Positions 1 to 10,674 of a stretch of DNA of 64,000 nt are shown here, one piece after another. The first letter of the stretch is position 1. Every line of letters starts with the position of its first letter. The DNA is from Cheiracanthium punctorium. Its lineage: Eukaryota; Arthropoda; Arachnida; Araneae; Cheiracanthiidae. A program made the translations under genes and the position numbers. The stretch spans positions 620,001 through 684,000 of the forward strand of contig JAWZYV010016048.1 in assembly GCA_038373885.1 (NCBI GenBank). Reading direction: 5' to 3'. Below the pieces are notes generated by a model. That model worked only from the letters and a program-made list of their open reading frames with translations, ran no database searches and was not told the DNA's origin.

Positions 1-1061
1 AAATGGTACTGTTGTATGGGCAGTGTAATCGAAATAAGAGAGAGGCGGCAAGACTTTATGCCATTAAATTTCCCAGTCGAAGACATCTATCTTATAGTAC
101 AATTGCCCGTGCTGTTCAACGCTTGTATAGAACTGGGAGTTGTCATTGACGTATTCCCTTGCCTCGTGCCACACGTTCAAGCTTGCGGATACCCGCTGAG
201 GATGTTCTAGGATATGCCCTGGCTCATCCTGAAGGTAGTGTCCAGGATATTAGCAAGGCTTATTCCTACTCAAAATCGACGGTGTGGAACATATTACATA
301 CGTACGGTGCATTTCCTTATCGTCCAGTCCTGGCGCAGGAGCTAATGCCTGGAGACCAGTTGTATACATCTCGTTCTCCCATACTAGAATTCGTAATATT
401 AGAATACGGCTGTATGCAATTGCAAGCGACTACACAACAGATTTTTAACGTTCGCCATGATCAGTATCGCAGCAAATCAGTCTGAAGACGCAGGCAAATA
501 AGTCTATTTTTTTTTGAACTCCTTTTGAAAAGTTTTCTTCATCCAAAATATTTTTTTTATCTATGTTTTACACGTACACAGAATAAATTTTGTTTCTTAA
601 GTACTCAATTATTGTAATATTAACGTAATGTATGTACTTTTAAATTTAAAAACAATTTACATAAGAGTGACGTGCAAGAGCGAAAGTTTCCTGGCAGAGT
701 TCCAATTAATTTCACTTTGGAGACGGTCCCTTACTAGCTTCTTGAAATTGGCCGAGAAAATGGTTGAAATGTATGATTTTCAAAGTTCCATAACTTGGTC
801 AGTTTTTATCGTAATAAAATGAAACTTTTTGTGTTTACTTTGTTTTTGTGTACTGCATCTTTTCCTAAATATAAGTGATAGGACCTGGGGACCGTATAAA
901 AATTTAATTTTTGTAATTTTTTTCTAAATGAGTTTTTTGGTTCGAAAAGCACGTAAAAACATTCTTTACCCTTTTTAAAACATTTTTTAAATTGGAAGTG
1001 CATATCTAAACCGAACGGTTCGGGAATTAGCTATTGGGTCACATTAAGGCCGGACACCCTG

Positions 1062-1063
<2 letters not shown>
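1..1063 (+). mobile_element. Right part of a mariner-superfamily DNA transposon (left end outside the window)
   Basis: A broken transposase reading frame (about 20-485) is followed by some 570 bp of AT-rich tail. The tail ends in GGCCGGACACCCTGTA at 1048-1063, directly followed by TA. Ends of the form TACAGGGTGTCC with a TA target are usual for mariner-like elements carrying DUF4817-type transposases in arthropods. The left end lies before base 1, so the full length and the target duplication cannot be checked. The superfamily call rests on the transposase remnant and on this single end. Confidence 0.6.
20..485 (+). pseudogene. Decayed DUF4817-like transposase, N-terminal helix-turn-helix region
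   Basis: Two frames joined by a frameshift near 150 carry the remnant. The first (about 23-149) reads NKREAARLYAIKFPSRRHLS and on to YSTIARAVQRLYRTGS, which has the pattern of the DUF4817 domain at the start of many arthropod mariner-like transposases. The second (159-374) contains VQDISKAYSYSKSTVWNILH, a typical second helix-turn-helix of such proteins (the S-STVW-IL pattern), followed by a YPY-type motif. After about 375 the similarity fades, and the catalytic DDE domain is absent. It is a dead copy. The family assignment is by recognition of the motif pattern, not by a search. Confidence 0.55.

Positions 1064-1102
<39 letters not shown>
1062..1102. repeat. (TA)n(TG)n microsatellite
   Basis: About ten TA units followed by about ten TG units. 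The tract abuts the end of the mariner-like element, whose TA target sits in the TA tract. Confidence 0.9.
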
Positions 1103-2449
1103 AATCTTCATGACTTTCTCTGATTATTTTCTTTCAAACCAAGTTAAATCGGTGTGACATGAATAGTTAACAATTTTTACCTTACTTTTATTAGTTATCA
1201 ATATTGATGCTTCCCGTAGGTATTTGAAAACTTTCTCTAAAGTAAATCTTTGCACGTCTGAAATTCCCTCGTGTAATTATCTTCTCTGGTAATTATCTGT
1301 TCTGCAAGCTCACTGTCATGAAAATATATGACTGCTGTTATAATTTCTGAACGTTTCAATAAAAGCACGCTCTCATTTATTGTAAAATATCTGTAAATGA
1401 AATTTACTTTCTTAAAAAACTGCACATTTTGATTCCGAAAACCAGTCATTATCTGACTTATTCAGCTATATTGAATAACACGACATATTTTTTATTCTTT
1501 TCAATACCCATTTAAAAGTTTATCAGAATTTCTTTCTTAGAAAATTCTTCCAAAGTATTTTTACTGCGGTTGATATTTGAAACATTAAAAAAAAGTATTT
1601 CCACCTCAAAAACTTTCAACTTAGCGGAAAAACCGAAGGAAAGGGAAATGTTTTAACTAGGCAACGTAAATACTTCCCCAGATATATGAACAAGGAAAAG
1701 TCGTTCGCTGTAAATACAACGCAAAATTATTGATTTCCAGTTTGGAAGAGATAATAATACGAGTTTTATTCACGCAGTGCTCTATGCGTTAAAAGTAGGT
1801 TTTATATCGAGAGAACGCTAACCGCACTTTATATTGCGTTTTTCATTCTAATCACTAAAAAGAAACATGTACCACAGTAATAAAGTGTTCTACTTAATAC
1901 TGAAATTAATGTCACATGATAAGAGGGAATAACTTGTAATGAAAACTATATGGTTAGGAAAATATGTAAATTCAAGGATTAAAATAATTCACAGAAATTA
2001 TTTCCTTTATAAAAGAATATTAAAATGCCTTACATTTAAATTACAAAAACAAAATACCATTATGGTTTTTTATTTTTTAATTGAAGACACCATAAAATGC
2101 ATCTGTAGAGATATATTTTGTTATTTTACAACAAAGTGTGGGTATCTGAAAATAATACAAAGCACAACTGTAAATGATTCGAAAAGCCATTCTAAAGTAT
2201 TTTATCACTTTTTAAATAATTTTTCTAGGAAATTTAGTCAAAAATATGTACATTAGCAAAACTAGCTTAAACTTCTTATTTGTTATAGTAGTTTACTTAA
2301 AAATGTATAAAAAAGAATGCTTAAAATTATATATATATATCTACTGTATTGTATTATTTCGTTTTGTTATAATTATATATGTATTCAGTGTTACTTACTA
2401 CATCAAAAAAAATTATTACATAAAAACTGTATAAATTTTGACATCGATA
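1103..2449. other. AT-rich spacer, no gene seen
   Basis: Open frames of 60-105 codons occur here, but they are rich in Lys, Ile, Phe and Tyr as expected from AT-rich DNA. They have no motif and no splice context I can support. Nothing else was recognised. Confidence 0.6.
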
Positions 2450-2480
2450 TACACCGAAGAGCCATTACATTATGACCACC
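2450..2480 (+). repeat. Left terminal inverted repeat of the Tc1-like element
   Basis: The sequence is flanked on the left by TA at 2448-2449. It matches the reverse complement of 10675-10705 at 27 of 31 positions. Confidence 0.8.
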
Positions 2481-2629
2481 CCCACATTTTTCAATGAACT
2501 CGACTAGATGATATGGAGAGCACGTAATTAAGGGGGAATGGTACTTAACGGTTTCTGGAGAAGATAAGGGATCATTCTTGCTCTCTTACATTTGCGAGTG
2601 ATAGGAAAGGCTGTTGATCTAAGATAATT

Positions 2630-2762
2630 TCAGAGAGAACACACTGTAATGCCCGAAGACTCGGAACAAGTGTCTCCGAAACTGCACGACTGGTCGGTTG
2701 TTCACGATCTGTCGTTGTTAGTATTTATAAAATGTTGATTTATGAAGATGAAACCAGCAAAA
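2630..2762 (+). pseudogene. Tc1-like transposase fragment 1 (paired-like helix-turn-helix)
   Basis: The frame reads NARRLGTSVSETARLVGCSR then SVVVSIYKM. It has the G-S--E-AR--GCSRS-V---Y pattern of the N-terminal DNA-binding helix-turn-helix of Tc1-family transposases. The frame is cut at 2762 by the 2763-8705 insertion. The next residues of the family pattern (RRQDVGRP) resume exactly at 8706, which is what identifies both the fragment and the insertion. Confidence 0.7.
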
Positions 2763-2763
2763 C

Positions 2764-3453
2764 CCCACTAAAAATAAACTTAATATTTTCTTTAAAAAAC
2801 TGCAGAAAGTCTTACATTTAAAAGGAACGCATTCTGAAGAATATCTGCAGAATATATTTTGCAGATATTCTTAAGAATTAAATGGGCCAAATAACTTAAG
2901 ATTTTCTGCAGTTTTTTAGTAGCTGTATTATTCTGCAGAGATTGTTAAGAATTTAAAGGGCCAAATAAAATTTTCTACAGAATTATTATTATTTAAAAGA
3001 TTGTAATTTTAGACAATTCTTATTTCAGGCAGCTCATTTTTTAAACTGTTGGATTTCTCTTTAAACATTCAGATTTTTTTAAAATATACTATTATACTTT
3101 TTAATTTGAAATTAGGCTTGAAAATTGAGATATTTAACTTTAGTATATCAGTGACGAGATAATCCCCCCTATTAAATTTATTTTAGATTAATATTAGATA
3201 TTTCATCATGCAATTTTGATTCTTTTGTTTATTTGAAAAAATTGCAGATAGCAAAATTTCAACTAAAAACGTATATAAGACAGGTATTAAAACCATATGT
3301 CAAAATATACCCAAGATACAAATTTTGTAATTTTAAAATAAATATAAAATAAAAATTTAAACTTATAATGTTTTAAGTATATAGAAAAGTTGTCTAAGTG
3401 AATGTACATATTTACCAACATAAATGAGCAATTAAATAACCACTATCACTTAC
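2764..3453. other. Subterminal and inner AT-rich part of the 5.9 kb element
   Basis: Repeated CTGCAGAA motifs run through 2800-2990. Within them a tract such as TTAAGAATTxAAxGGGCCAAATAA occurs twice (about 2874-2895 and 2949-2970). Nothing coding was recognised. Confidence 0.5.
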
Positions 3454-3615
3454 CGCATAAGCATCAACTATTTGTACACCATATTTACTCGAATCAAACA
3501 CACGCTCTTTCTGCAAAAATTTCAGGTAAAACATAGGGGGTGCATCTTGGAATCGCACACCGCAATGGATCCGGAATGCAAACAGCTCCGGTAATGTGGG
3601 GGGGGGAGGGAATTT
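3454..3615 (-). CDS. Candidate internal exon of unknown gene or element
   Basis: On the minus strand an open frame of about 50 codons contains the stretches FQDAPPMFYLKFLQKERVFD and SSKYGVQIVDAYA. It is followed exactly by GTAAGT (3453-3448), a perfect 5' splice site. Upstream is a C-rich tract (about 3598-3612) ending near an AG that could be the acceptor. Composition is less AT-biased than the surroundings. I do not recognise the peptide. It may be an exon of the transposase of the surrounding element, or a captured host exon. No partner exon was found. Confidence 0.35.
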
Positions 3616-3621
3616 AGTCAC

Positions 3622-4163
3622 AGATCAGCACAGATGTAGGGTCCGTTCTTATATTTCATTCAAACATTTAGATGTTTTAAAACTTCATATTTCACTCATA
3701 CACTTTTATATATTTTTTAATCTATTAACCAAAACACTTATTTTTTTTAAATCTATGATCCAAAATACTTATTTTTTAAAATATTATTCTTGAAACTTGA
3801 AATACTTAGTATTCCAGTGGACAGAACAAACTTTTTTTTTACTTTGAATATATATTTTATCATATAATTTTAATTACTGTGCTTAGTCGATAAAACATAT
3901 ATAGCTTTTGATTGTAAAAGTATAAGTCAGCTATTAAAACTGAGCGCTAAAAATATAGCTAAGGTATGAGACGATACTATGAGTATAAACAACAAGAAGG
4001 GTTAAGGGGTACAACAAGAAGGGAAAAATTCAACCACAGTTTTTTTCCCCCTTGTAGGTTATGACCTTAAAGTCAGTTGTACCAGACCTCATCAATTTTC
4101 TAAAAGAAAAGAATGTAAAAACTTGCAATTATTTGAAACAATTGATGAAAATACTTCAGTTAA
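3622..4163. other. AT-rich part of the 5.9 kb element; first copy of a repeated block
   Basis: A block at about 4020-4115 (around CTTGTAGGTTATGACCTTAA) recurs, diverged, at about 4645-4735 and 4850-4935 inside the piggyBac-like element. No gene was seen. Confidence 0.5.
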
Positions 4164-5129
4164 CACTAGACATAACTCTTATTATGGACAATTTTTCTCA
4201 AAATAGTTATTTCACAGAGGCCCTTTTTCTATAATAGATGTATGTATATGCCTCCAGGTATTTTAATTTTATTGTTCTTTAAGGCGACAATGGTGTATGA
4301 AAAACTTTTACTGTAAGCTAATTGCTATAAAACTTTGTATATTGACATAGTGTCAATGCTACGAAAAAATACTAAATCAAAGTTCTAATAGTTTAATTAA
4401 CCTAGGATTGTTCATGTGTAAGGTATATCATACCCAGAGTGTTTTTTTTTAATGAATTTTTGCCATAAAGCCGATACACAGAGAGGTAAAAAAAATGAAA
4501 AAAAATATAGATATGTTTGTAACCACACATTTATAAGAACTATTTGAGGAACAATATAAAAACATGTTTATATACTCAGAACTAAAGCATCTCTCAGAAT
4601 ACGGCAGGGTGTGGCATACCTGGTGTGGCAATATTAAAAAACCTATTTGAAAAATTCAACAACAGTTTTTTCCCCTTGTAGGTTATGATCTTAAAGTCAG
4701 TTGTACCAGACCTCATCAGTTTTCAAAAAAAAAAAAAAAAAAAAAAAGGAAAAGGAAGATACATCGAAAAACAGAAGGTAGCTCAGAACAATAGCATAAG
4801 TACTAGCGCAGGGTATGATACACCCGACCTGGCGATATCTGAAAACCTGAAGAATTTCAAAACAAAGTTTTCCCCTTCAAGGTTATGACCGTGTAGTCAG
4901 CTGCATGAAAGTTTCATCCAATTTCAAAAAAGAAGTTAGGAAGGCGCATCCAAAACAAAAGCGTAGTTGGTATATTTTATCCTGCGGGAGTACTGCAGGG
5001 TTAAGAAAATGATTAAAATAGGCTGATAAATGATATTATTGACAAAAGTCTCACGGATATCAATTTCTGTCTCGACACATAATTTTTTTTTCTTAAGCCA
5101 GCTTTTGTAGCTACAACTAATGTCTAGTG
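4164..5129. mobile_element. piggyBac-like non-autonomous element (966 bp)
   Basis: Both ends are flanked by TTAA (4160-4163 and 5130-5133), the obligatory piggyBac target. They begin with the inverted repeat CACTAGACAT, and the flanking AGTTAA context is also symmetric. No transposase frame is present. The interior holds two diverged copies of a block about 90 bp long (4645-4735, 4850-4935) and several short palindromic motifs of the type GGTATGATACACCC. It is nested in the 5.9 kb element and therefore younger than it. Confidence 0.65.
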
Positions 5130-5133
5130 TTAA

Positions 5134-7600
5134 CTAAAGTTAGTTTTCCTTTTTTACAATTGAAAATTTACTAAAAAAAAGTTATTTTGGTACATACATA
5201 TTTGATTTTCGGCAAAATATCAACTAAAATACAAAAACATAAAAAAAATCTGGGATTTAAAAAACAACCAAATAAAGCAAATTCTAAATTGTATTCAAGC
5301 ATTAATGAATGATCTTTTTATCAAAGTTCAGTAAGATTCAAAAAATTTAATGAGCATAGAGTTTTTGAATTTCACATGTCATTTTGAAAAACTGGTACTT
5401 ACGTATTTTACCGGTGGTCATTCCCGCCAGACTTCTTTTTCTTCAAATGTGCTGGAAAACTGTTGCCTATCCTATACTAAACCATCAATAACTTCATGTG
5501 TCCAGCATTTATCTTGGTGAAAACCACTCGCTTAGGCGGACTGCAGGATAATACATAAGTACCGAAAAACTATTGCATTAACAACATTTTAAGTCTTGTA
5601 AAAAAATCTAAATAAAAATTATCAGTTAAACTGTGTTTCAATTTATTATTTAAAGTTGTATATGTTACTGTCATCACATTTAAATAAGAATATTTACTTT
5701 AAACAAGTACATTTTCTTATAGAACCTCAGATGAATGTTTAATTTTAGGATAATAGGCCAACCGAGAAGCCTCAACTATCTGGAAAATCCGAACAATCTG
5801 AATAATTTGAACATTTATGAATGATCTATGAATGATCTTTTAATCAAATTACTGTAAGTTTCAAAAGCAAAATTTCATGCACATGGAACATTTTGAATTT
5901 CGTAAGACAGTTCGAAAATCTGTTTAGAGAATTTAAAGAATTTAAAATTTTGCTAATTTAAAATAATTACTCTTGAGGGATACAGCATTTTTTTCGCAGA
6001 AGATTTTTAAGTAAGTATTGGAGTTCACATGTAGTTTTGCATTTTATCTATGCCTCATGAGCCTAGCAGCTCATGAGGCATTTCCATTATATCGGCCGTG
6101 GTTTAAATACATGCATACAAGATTGATTACTGGTGAAATTTGAAAAGATATTACTGAAATGATTCCTTGATGCCAAAAGCCAAAAAGTTGCTCTATTTTA
6201 AGCAAGTCCGAAAAGTTTCTAAACAAGATAAAGACAAAATTTTAAAAGTTTAAAAGCTTTAATTCAAGTTCTGAAAATTGATGTTTTGGAAGAAATTTAA
6301 GTTTTGAAGGATCAAGATCATAACATACATACAATTTTAAGTACATCTTGTGTACATTTTTAATTAAAAAAATTAAATATACTCTAAGAACCGGCCAAAC
6401 AGCTTGTCGGCTAATGGCACAACTGTCGCTGTCGGTCCGAATGAAATAGGCCGCGCTCTCACAACTGATTATTTCCGATGGCCGATCTTGATGAATAAGT
6501 TAGATCTAGTGCTGTAACCTAATTAAGTACTTCATTATGAAAATAAAATAAAAAGATTAAATAATAAACTCTAAATTAAAATAAAAGGGGGCAAAATTAA
6601 CACGTTCACGGGAAAGCATTTACTGCGTTGTTATACGATCTAAACAGGCGAACCGATGAGAAACGGAGGAAGTTCGCTTCTTCGACAGCATCGATTTAGA
6701 TGATGTGAGCGATCTTCTGTGTCAGTAGTCGCGTGTTTGTTTACTTTTTAGAACAAATTATGACATTGCTATTAACTATCGTATCGGCATGCTTTTAGTT
6801 GTATTTTAAAGCTAATGATTTGCAGATTCACATTTAATAAAAAAATGAAATGTCGTTTTGGTGATTCTTTTGGTGGGAGGGGAAGGGGGGATGGGAATGA
6901 AGTCCATTGTCGCTTTTATTGAACCGAGTACCCAAGCGTATACAGTAGTATAATTTAATGTAGAAAGTAGAATTCGACAGTAGAAAATATATTTCCAGGA
7001 AAAAAAAATAGAAGGGACAGATGGAACGAGAATATACTATCGTGGCAATTTTTATAGATTTTCATTTTAATTGTGATACCCTGCACTAATTAGCATTTTG
7101 TGAAAATCTTTAAATGTTATATTAATTCCTTTTTATTTATTCTAGCTTTTATTCATAAAAAAGCAATTATTGAGTCCGCTTCATTAACTATGAGTAAGTT
7201 TCTTTTTTTTAATTTTTTTTCTAATTGAAAGTATTCAAGTATTCTAGGTTTCTTTTAATTTTCTAACTTATTCTGTTAAAACAAGGCCGTAGCGACGAAA
7301 AATTTCAGCCGGAGAGGGGATGGGGATTGAATCGGCTCAGTTCATTAATGTATAAAGTTCGTCTTCTTTGTATTTATAAAAGATATTGCATTTTATAAAT
7401 TTTTGTATTGTGTACACAGTATGAAAATAAATAAGTAAGTAAATCCTTCTTTTACTTCGTATTACTTCTTTTTTCAGCCTAAAATTATTATGGCTGATAT
7501 AAAATTATACATCCATTAAAATATTTAATGTAGTAAATATCTTATTCAAAAAGAAAGCACAAGTTATGTTAGAAAAAAGGCATTGTTTCAAATATTATTG
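5134..7600. other. AT-rich interior of the 5.9 kb element, no gene seen
   Basis: Two less AT-rich patches (about 5405-5560 and 6395-6735) stand out. On the minus strand the first has an open stretch reading PPKRVVFTKINAGHMKLLMV before a stop, possibly a decayed exon. Near 7285 a short segment, GGCCGTAGCGACGAAAAATT, resembles one end of a hAT-type MITE, but no partner end was found. Confidence 0.45.
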
Positions 7601-7934
7601 CAGAATCGTGCCAAAGAACTCAGAATCTTGCATCACTTTTTTCTGCAGAATTTTTAAAAAGAAAAATTAACTAGTTCCATTTTTTTGAAATTCTAATCTT
7701 TCTGCAGAATTCTGTAGACAAATTTCGACAACTGCAAAAATAATCTACAGATATTTTGAAGATAAAGTTATAATTGCGAATTTGTAGTTAGAATCTTAAG
7801 AAAATTTTAAAACAAATGTCTTTCATTTTAGATTCTTAAGAAAATTTTAATACAAATGTCTTTCATTTTAGGACATTCAAAATTTCTGCAAAATTGTCTG
7901 CAAACATTCTGCAGATATTTTGAAGACTAGAAGA

Positions 7935-8030
7935 CAAAGCCCGTTCTGGAGACAATCACAACGGGCGTTAGAAAAAAACCTTTCACGAAAGCATGTGTAC
8001 AAGCAATATATTTGACCTTCGTCCACCTAA
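7935..8030 (+). repeat. Dispersed repeat, copy 1 (partner at 49124-49217)
   Basis: About 80 percent identical by eye to 49124-49217 over 95 bp, starting CAAAGCCCGTT and ending CTTCGTCCACCTAA. Both copies hold the inverted pair GCCCGTT/AACGGGC followed by (C/T)TAG, like a Helitron 3' hairpin. Similarity continues past that point, however, so it is not the element end. In one frame the copies encode related peptides (QSPxWRQxQRALEK) and several differences are synonymous, suggesting an old coding segment. Copy 1 is broken by a frameshift relative to copy 2. Confidence 0.5.
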
Positions 8031-8705
8031 AATAAATAACTTCGTATTCAATTTTTATTATAGACCCAAATCGAATTTCATTCTCTTCTGGAAACGCTCG
8101 GAAAATTTTTGCATTCGAACGATTTCGTTTTGTGTAGCCCCTCTTATAGCAATGCTTCAAGCAGACGATCATTTTAATGAAAACAAATTGAACTATATTA
8201 TCTGAAAAAACTTTTAAACGAGCTGACTTCCCTTCAAAGCTTGATGACCGTGACTTCAAATATCACGTCATTCTCACTTGAAATAGCTAATTTTTAACAT
8301 TAATTAATAACAAACTAAAGCAAATAATAAACTTTTTTTACTCTCGGAAATAAAAATGGAGCTGAAAGTAACAAAAACATTGCTTTAGTATAAAGGAGCG
8401 GGTGGATTTTCACATTTTTAAAGTAGCGCAGATTGTTTTTTATTTTTTTATACATAATTATGAAAATATTCAATAGGTTCGTACAAACGGTGTAATTGCT
8501 TTTTTGGTACTTAACTTTATTATATTTTTGGAGCAATGGAGGTAAAAGTTTTGTTCTTGGATGAGTTGCTCGGAATGGTTACAGAGTGAGTCAGTGATCA
8601 GCGCAACTATACAGTAGGATATCAGGTTCTGCCTGTAAATTATTCTGAAATTTCTGCAGAATATAGCCTTTTCTGAAGAAATTCTTAAGATAATTTTTAG
8701 TGGGG

Positions 8706-8990
8706 AAGACGCCAAGACGTTGGGCGTCCACTCATCAGTAAAGAAAAGGGGACTCCGGAGACTGTCTCGCCTAGTATAGCATAATCGGTGGCAGACAGTG
8801 ACTCAGCTAACAGCTCATTACAATGCAGGTCCAAGTACAAGTGTTTCGGAACACACAATTCAGCGGATACTGTTGGATATGGGACAACAGAGCAGATGCC
8901 CCACTCGTGTGCCTCTGCTTACGAAGCGTCATTGTCAACTATGCCTGTACTGGGCACGGGAACATGGAAACTGGATCACAGATATGTAGA
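8706..8990 (+). pseudogene. Tc1-like transposase fragment 2 (linker and start of DDE domain)
   Basis: The frame resumes with RRQDVGRP, the GRP linker region of Tc1-like transposases. A frameshift and a stop near 8775 follow. It then reads LTAHYNAGPSTSVSEHTIQR and on to STRVPLLTKRH-type and YWAREHGNWITDM text, matching the family pattern (V-T---LL--G---R-P---PLLT--H---RL-WA-EH--W). It breaks off at 8987 where the tandem array begins. This segment is also the parent of the array monomers. Confidence 0.7.
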
Positions 8991-10391
8991 AGACAGTGAA
9001 CAGTCAGTGACAGTAGAAGACAATGACGCTCCGCAAGCAAAGGCACACGAGTGGAACATATGCTCCGCAATCTCATATCCAACATTATCAACGGAATTGT
9101 GTGTTCCGAAACACTTGTTCTTGGACCTGCATTGTATTGGGCTGTTAGCTGATACTGTTGGATATGAGATTGTGGAGCACATGTACCACTCGTGTGCCTC
9201 TGCTTACGAAGCGTCATTGTCAACTACGCCTATAGTGCGCACGGGAACATGGAAACTGGATCACAGATATGTAGAAGACAGTGAACAGTCAGTGACAGTA
9301 GAAGACAATGACGCTCCGTAGACAGAGGCACACGAGTGGAACATCTGCTCCGCAATCTCATATCCAACATTATCAGCTGAATTTTGTGTTCCGAAACACT
9401 TGTTCTTGGACCTGCATTGTATTGGGCTGTTAGCTGATACTGTTGGATATGAGATTGTGGAGCACATGTACCACTCGTGTGCCTCTGCTTACGAAGCGTC
9501 ATTGTCAACTACGCCTATAGTGTGCACGGGAGCATGGAAACTGGATCACAGATATGTAGAAGACAGTGAACAGTCAGTGACAGTAGAGGACAATGACGCT
9601 CCGTAGACAGAGGCACACGAGTGGAACATATGCTCCGCAGTCTCATTATCAGCTGAATTGCGTGTTCCGAAACACTTGTTCTTGGACCTGCATTGTATTG
9701 GGTTGTCAGCTGATACTGTTGGATATGAGATTGCGGAGCACATGTACCACTCGTGTGCCTCTGCTTACGAAGCGTCATTGTCAACTACGCCTATAGTGTG
9801 CACGGGAGCATGGAAACTGGATCACAGATATGTAGAAGACAGTGAACAGTCAGTGACAGTAGAGGACAATGACGCTCCGTAGACAGAGGCACACGAGTGG
9901 AACATATGCTCCGCAGTCTCATTATCAGCTGAATTGCGTGTTCCGAAACACTTGTTCTTGGACCTGCATTGTATTGGGCTGTCAGCTGATACTGTTGGAT
10001 ATGAGATTACGGAGCACATGTACCACTCGTGGCCTCTGCTTACGAAGCGTCATTGTCAACTACGCCTATAGTGGGCACGGGAACATGGAAATTGGATCAC
10101 AGATATGTAGAAGACAGTGAACAGTCAGTGACAGTAGAGGACAATGACGCTCCGTAGACAGAGGCACACGAGTGGAACATCTGCTCCGCAGTCTCATATC
10201 CAACATTATCAGCTGAATTGCGTGTTCCGAAACACTTGTTCTCTGACCTACATTGTATTGGGCTGTCAGATGATACTGTTGGATATGAGATTGCGGAGCA
10301 CATGTACCACTCGTGGCCTCTGCTTACGAAGCGTCATTGTCAACTACGCCTATAGTGGGTACGGGAACATCGAGACTGGATCACAGATATG
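8987..10391. repeat. Tandem array of five inverted-repeat monomers derived from the Tc1 transposase gene
   Basis: Using TAGAAGACAGTGAACAG as a landmark, copies start at 8987, 9272, 9557, 9833 and 10108, and the motif appears again at 10392. Monomer lengths are 285, 285, 276, 275 and 284 bp. Each monomer holds one reversed copy and one direct copy of the transposase segment (arms of at least 65 bp, for example 9023-9090 against 9145-9212). The whole array is therefore a series of hairpins, and transposase-like peptides (YNAGPRTSVSEH) can be read on both strands. Monomers differ by only a few percent. Direct arms carry small deletions in later copies (one G-T lost near 10031). Parent sequence: 8800-8990. 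Confidence 0.85.
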
Positions 10392-10404
10392 TAGAAGACA
10401 GTAG

Positions 10405-10650
10405 CTTGGTAGGATGAATCCCGGTTTCTCCTTCATCACGTCGATGGTCGTGTCAGGGTACACCCGTCGTTTTCCAGGAGAGAAGCTGCTCCCCTCTCAC
10501 CGGCAGCTCAGTGCTCAAACGCCAGCATGTTCCAATATCTCCACTTTGTGTGGCCGATGCTTAAATATTTGGTACAACCTGTGTCCAGTATCCACGAAGA
10601 ACTCGTGGCATCCATGATCAGGCAAATTGCAGCGATTTTGAAGGCCGAAT
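10405..10650 (+). pseudogene. Tc1-like transposase fragment 3 (start and tail of the catalytic domain, middle deleted)
   Basis: The frame reads SRFLLHHVDGRVRVHPSFSR, the (D)ESRF block that follows the first catalytic region in Tc1 transposases. After a deletion comes the C-terminal pattern SSIHEELVASMIRQIAAILK (family pattern: a helix ending in --SMPRR--AVI-A). The segment carrying the second catalytic Asp and the final acidic residue is missing, so no active enzyme could be made. It is followed at once by the right terminal inverted repeat. Confidence 0.65.
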
Positions 10651-10674
10651 GAAGGCGCAACACGTTATTGAGTA

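Larger units (their letters stand above)
2763..8705. mobile_element. 5.9 kb DNA element with CCCCACTAAAAAT ends, unclassified
   Basis: The left end reads CCCCACTAAAAATAAACTTA and the right end is its imperfect reverse complement (ATTTTTAGTGGGG at 8693-8705); similarity runs about 25 bp inwards. It sits inside a Tc1 transposase frame that is restored if the element is removed with a 2-bp AA duplication, so the boundaries are well supported. Both subterminal regions (2800-2990, and 7600-7920 plus 8640-8680) carry many copies of the palindrome TTCTGCAGAA or parts of it, as transposase-binding arrays do. I see no transposase frame of useful length. The CACTA core recalls EnSpm/CACTA ends, but the four leading C and the AA target do not fit that cleanly. 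It could be a non-autonomous element that captured other DNA. Confidence 0.6.

Noticed and set aside
1939..2256. 105-codon plus-strand frame
   Set aside because: Composition (Lys, Ile, Phe, Tyr) is what AT-rich noncoding DNA gives; no motif or splice context.
7927..8259. 110-codon minus-strand frame
   Set aside because: It runs antisense across the dispersed repeat and AT-rich sequence; no recognisable domain.
8788..9321. 177-codon frame and several 63-94-codon frames on both strands
   Set aside because: They are products of the inverted-repeat array; the coding-like text is the Tc1 transposase fragment, not new proteins.
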